This document shows positions 5,329-7,176 of a DNA stretch of 7,176 bases, one piece after another. The stretch's first letter is position 1. Every line of letters begins with the position of its first letter. Below the pieces are notes generated by a model that was not told where the DNA came from, ran no database searches, and worked only from the letters and a program-made list of their open reading frames with translations. Both the position numbers and the translations under genes were made by a program. Source of the DNA: Campylobacteraceae bacterium (GTDB lineage Bacteria; Campylobacterota; Campylobacteria; Campylobacterales; Sulfurovaceae). Location of the stretch: positions 1-7,176 of the forward strand of contig JALSHP010000004.1 of the NCBI GenBank assembly GCA_026982175.1, in the 5' to 3' direction.

Positions 5329-5766
5329 TTATAGCAAATAAAGCTTGTTCCCTTTTTCAATAAAGCCTGATTTAATAACTTTAACAAAAACACCTCTGTC
5401 ATCTTTAAGCAGTGTAGGCAATCGCTTGTCTATAAAGGAGAGATGATTACAGATGGTACAATTTTGTGTAATCTCCACAACAACCTCTCCTATGGCTATC
5501 TGACTACCCACGGCTAAAGCATAAGGATTATAGTCAATTAAAATATTCTCACCCAATGCTCCATTGGGCATCTCAATACCCTCTTGGAGAGCCAAAGCAT
5601 AACTCTCCAAAGAGGTTAAAAGAACTGAGCGTTGCATATCTTTAGCATAAAACTTATCACCTAAAATTCCTTTACTATCTAGTTCTAAACACTTCTCTTC
5701 TATTCGTTGACTATTAGCCTTTTGTGAAGTAAAAACAGCTAATACTTCTCCTACTTCTTGACGCAT
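5329..5766 (-). CDS. MOSC-domain protein
   Basis: The 145 residues are essentially one MOSC domain, a beta-barrel fold named for the C-terminal domain of Mo-cofactor sulfurases. Members bind Mo-cofactor or act in sulfur transfer through a conserved cysteine. Visible signatures are ILGDKFYAK (34-42), RSVLLTSLESY (46-56), NGALGENILID (68-78), the GSQIAIGEVVVEITQNC strand pair (87-103) and the C-terminal FIEKGNKLYLL. Cys103 and Cys106 (NCTIC) lie where the family's conserved cysteine is found. There is no signal peptide, so it is cytoplasmic. AAGGGG lies about 7 nt before the ATG. It sits 20 bp downstream of the MBL-thioredoxin gene and 21 bp upstream of the small hypothetical gene. Lying near a molybdoenzyme gene (soxC) it could help with the Mo-cofactor, but the genes are on opposite strands and the substrate of standalone MOSC proteins varies. 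Confidence 0.85.
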   Translation of the reverse strand: MRQEVGEVLAVFTSQKANSQRIEEKCLELDSKGILGDKFYAKDMQRSVLLTSLESYALALQEGIEMPNGALGENILIDYNPYALAVGSQIAIGEVVVEITQNCTICNHLSFIDKRLPTLLKDDRGVFVKVIKSGFIEKGNKLYLL

Positions 5767-5786
5767 ATCGTTCCCCTTTTACATAA

Positions 5787-7176
5787 CTATGGTTTTAAAT
5801 AAGCACCCAAATGCCCATCTTCTACGGCTTCATTTAAAATCTCAATGAGTTCACCTAATGCCCTAATTCCTGCTAGTTGCATTAAAACTTTTTGATTATC
5901 TGGACGAATAAAAATTAATGTTGGTGTACTTCTCACATTTAAGTCCAGTGGTAGTGTTTCATCATCAATATTTAATACTACTAACTCAAAATATCTATTT
6001 AAAATTTTTTCAACTTTGGTATTTTCCACAAAAATTCGTTCCAATTGGTCACAATATTTACAAACTGTTGAACGTGCTTTAATCAGTACTATTTTTTTAT
6101 CTTTTTTTGCCATCTTCATCGCCTCGCTAAAGCTTTGATAACGAATATGGATTATCTCTTTTTTAACTACTGGCTTTTTCTTTACAGGCTTTTTTTCTAC
6201 TGGCTTTTTTAAAATCTTTTTCTTTAGAATTTCTTTTTTAACTATTTTTTTTCCAACAACTTCATTCTTCTTTACTATGTTAGTTACTCTAGGGAGACTT
6301 TCTTTTTCTCTCTCTTTTTTCTTTACAACTCTTTTTTCATCTACCTTCATACGCTTCTGTTTCTTCAATTTAGTTAACTCATCATAAACTTTAATAACAT
6401 TTTTACGATGCCAAATATCATAAAACTTCATGGCTTTAAAGTCATCAAATGCTAATACCTTAGTAAGTTCTTCAACTGTTTTATTGTTTTCAATCCCTTT
6501 TGAAACACCCTCTTTTAAAAGAGATAGATAAGTTTTGGTATTTTTCAATGCTGACCTACGTGTCATATAACCATGAGCAGAGATAAGATCTGACCACTTC
6601 AACACACTTAGCTTCTCTATTTCCTTTAACCATCCATTAAGAGAACGTCCATTATTTATTGGCACAATTTGATTATTAAAAATTAAATCACCCACAAAAA
6701 TAATATTTTTCTCTTTGAGATAAATATAAAGATGATTGCTGTCTCCGTCTAAGAGCTTAATGAAAAGTTTCATATCTCCAATCTTTAATAACTCTTCTTT
6801 CTCAATATATTTATCCAAAGAGACAATTCGTGTATTAATAAAGGCATCTTTACTAAGTCGTTTCTCTAAAAAGAGTTCTTTTTTAGTTTCAAGATATTTT
6901 TTGTAACCTTTAGGGCCTAAAATTTTTGCACCCAACTCTTTATAGAACTCATTACCTAAAACATGTACTTCATCCCAAGAGGTATTAATCACATACTTTA
7001 CAATCAAGTTTTTTTTCTTCTTCATCACTTCATACGCCTCTTGTGCATACGAGTATGTCGGGCCACTGTCTATTACTACATAGCCCTCTGGCGTTTCAAT
7101 ATAACAAGAGTTAATCATATTCCCACCATTAATCTCACTCACTTGTGAAGGTATTCCAAAAAAACAATCTATCCCG
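5787..7176 (-). CDS. SoxH-like metallo-beta-lactamase-fold protein fused to thioredoxin domain (5' end outside window)
   Basis: The frame stays open to the right edge. A GTG at 7142 could start a 451-residue protein (numbering used here), but it lacks a ribosome binding site and the upstream codons look like protein, so the N-terminus, probably with a signal peptide, lies beyond. Residues 1-255 resemble the metallo-beta-lactamase fold of SoxH-type proteins: NGGNMINSCYIE, YVVIDSG, VGDLIF (150-155) and SAHG (188-191). The zinc motif HxHxDH is degraded to S55-W-D57-E-V59-H60, and the usual His near 133 is absent. Asp152 and His190 remain, so classical hydrolase activity is doubtful. A Lys-rich linker with KKPV-type repeats covers about 257-330. 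The C-terminal thioredoxin domain (about 335-445) has CKYC at 361-364 and the cis-Pro segment STPT (405-408), so it is probably redox-active. It heads the - strand gene set. Cellular location cannot be seen here. Confidence 0.8.
   Translation of the reverse strand, partial: GIDCFFGIPSQVSEINGGNMINSCYIETPEGYVVIDSGPTYSYAQEAYEVMKKKKNLIVKYVINTSWDEVHVLGNEFYKELGAKILGPKGYKKYLETKKELFLEKRLSKDAFINTRIVSLDKYIEKEELLKIGDMKLFIKLLDGDSNHLYIYLKEKNIIFVGDLIFNNQIVPINNGRSLNGWLKEIEKLSVLKWSDLISAHGYMTRRSALKNTKTYLSLLKEGVSKGIENNKTVEELTKVLAFDDFKAMKFYDIWHRKNVIKVYDELTKLKKQKRMKVDEKRVVKKKEREKESLPRVTNIVKKNEVVGKKIVKKEILKKKILKKPVEKKPVKKKPVVKKEIIHIRYQSFSEAMKMAKKDKKIVLIKARSTVCKYCDQLERIFVENTKVEKILNRYFELVVLNIDDETLPLDLNVRSTPTLIFIRPDNQKVLMQLAGIRALGELIEILNEAVEDGHLGAYLKP

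Noticed and set aside
6153..6374. Lys-rich repeat region as a separate DNA repeat or CRISPR-like array
   Set aside because: It is an in-frame AAA/AAG-rich protein linker with degenerate KKPV units, without regular repeats and spacers.
7140..7142. GTG as true start of the MBL-thioredoxin gene
   Set aside because: No ribosome site precedes it, the frame stays open to the edge, and MBL-fold proteins of this type usually have extra N-terminal sequence and a signal peptide.
6963..7148. 61-codon + strand ORF at the right edge
   Set aside because: Antisense to the conserved MBL-fold N-terminus, with no independent support.

Overview
The window looks like chromosomal DNA from a low-GC (about one third GC by eye), sulfur-oxidising member of the Campylobacterota (Sulfurimonas, Sulfurovum or Arcobacter-like). 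This rests on the soxC-soxD-soxY-soxZ gene order, the AT-rich codon use and the spacer style. The genus cannot be fixed from the sequence alone.

Layout. Positions 2-721 hold the 3' end of a gene for a small membrane-anchored protein of unknown function, followed by an AT-rich hairpin. The gene-free stretch 722-1210 carries two palindromes with similar half-sites, a perfect-consensus sigma70 promoter (TTGACA, 17 bp, TATAAT), a short leader hairpin and a strong ribosome binding site. From there four sox genes run on the + strand. soxC (Mo sulfane dehydrogenase, Tat-exported) overlaps soxD (diheme cytochrome c) by 20 bp. A 172-bp spacer full of inverted repeats separates soxD from soxY, and soxZ lies 65 bp beyond soxY. 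Three genes on the - strand converge on soxZ. In their own order they are a SoxH-like metallo-beta-lactamase-fold protein fused through a lysine-rich linker to a thioredoxin domain (its 5' end lies beyond the right edge), a MOSC-domain protein, and a small hypothetical protein. Inverted repeats at 4851-4909 probably stop transcription from both sides.

How the genes work together. SoxYZ carries sulfur intermediates on a C-terminal cysteine of SoxY. SoxCD oxidises the carrier-bound sulfane sulfur and passes electrons through its c-type hemes to the respiratory chain. No soxX, soxA or soxB is visible, which fits the split sox arrangement known in Campylobacterota. The - strand genes plausibly serve accessory roles (redox or thiol handling by the thioredoxin domain, a possible Mo-cofactor link for MOSC), but that is inference from proximity.

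Most interesting points: the MBL-linker-thioredoxin fusion has lost most of its zinc ligands, SoxY ends in GGCEG rather than the usual GGCGG, and there are candidate operators in front of soxC and soxY. I see no CRISPR array, tRNA, rRNA, insertion sequence or clearly new multi-gene system.
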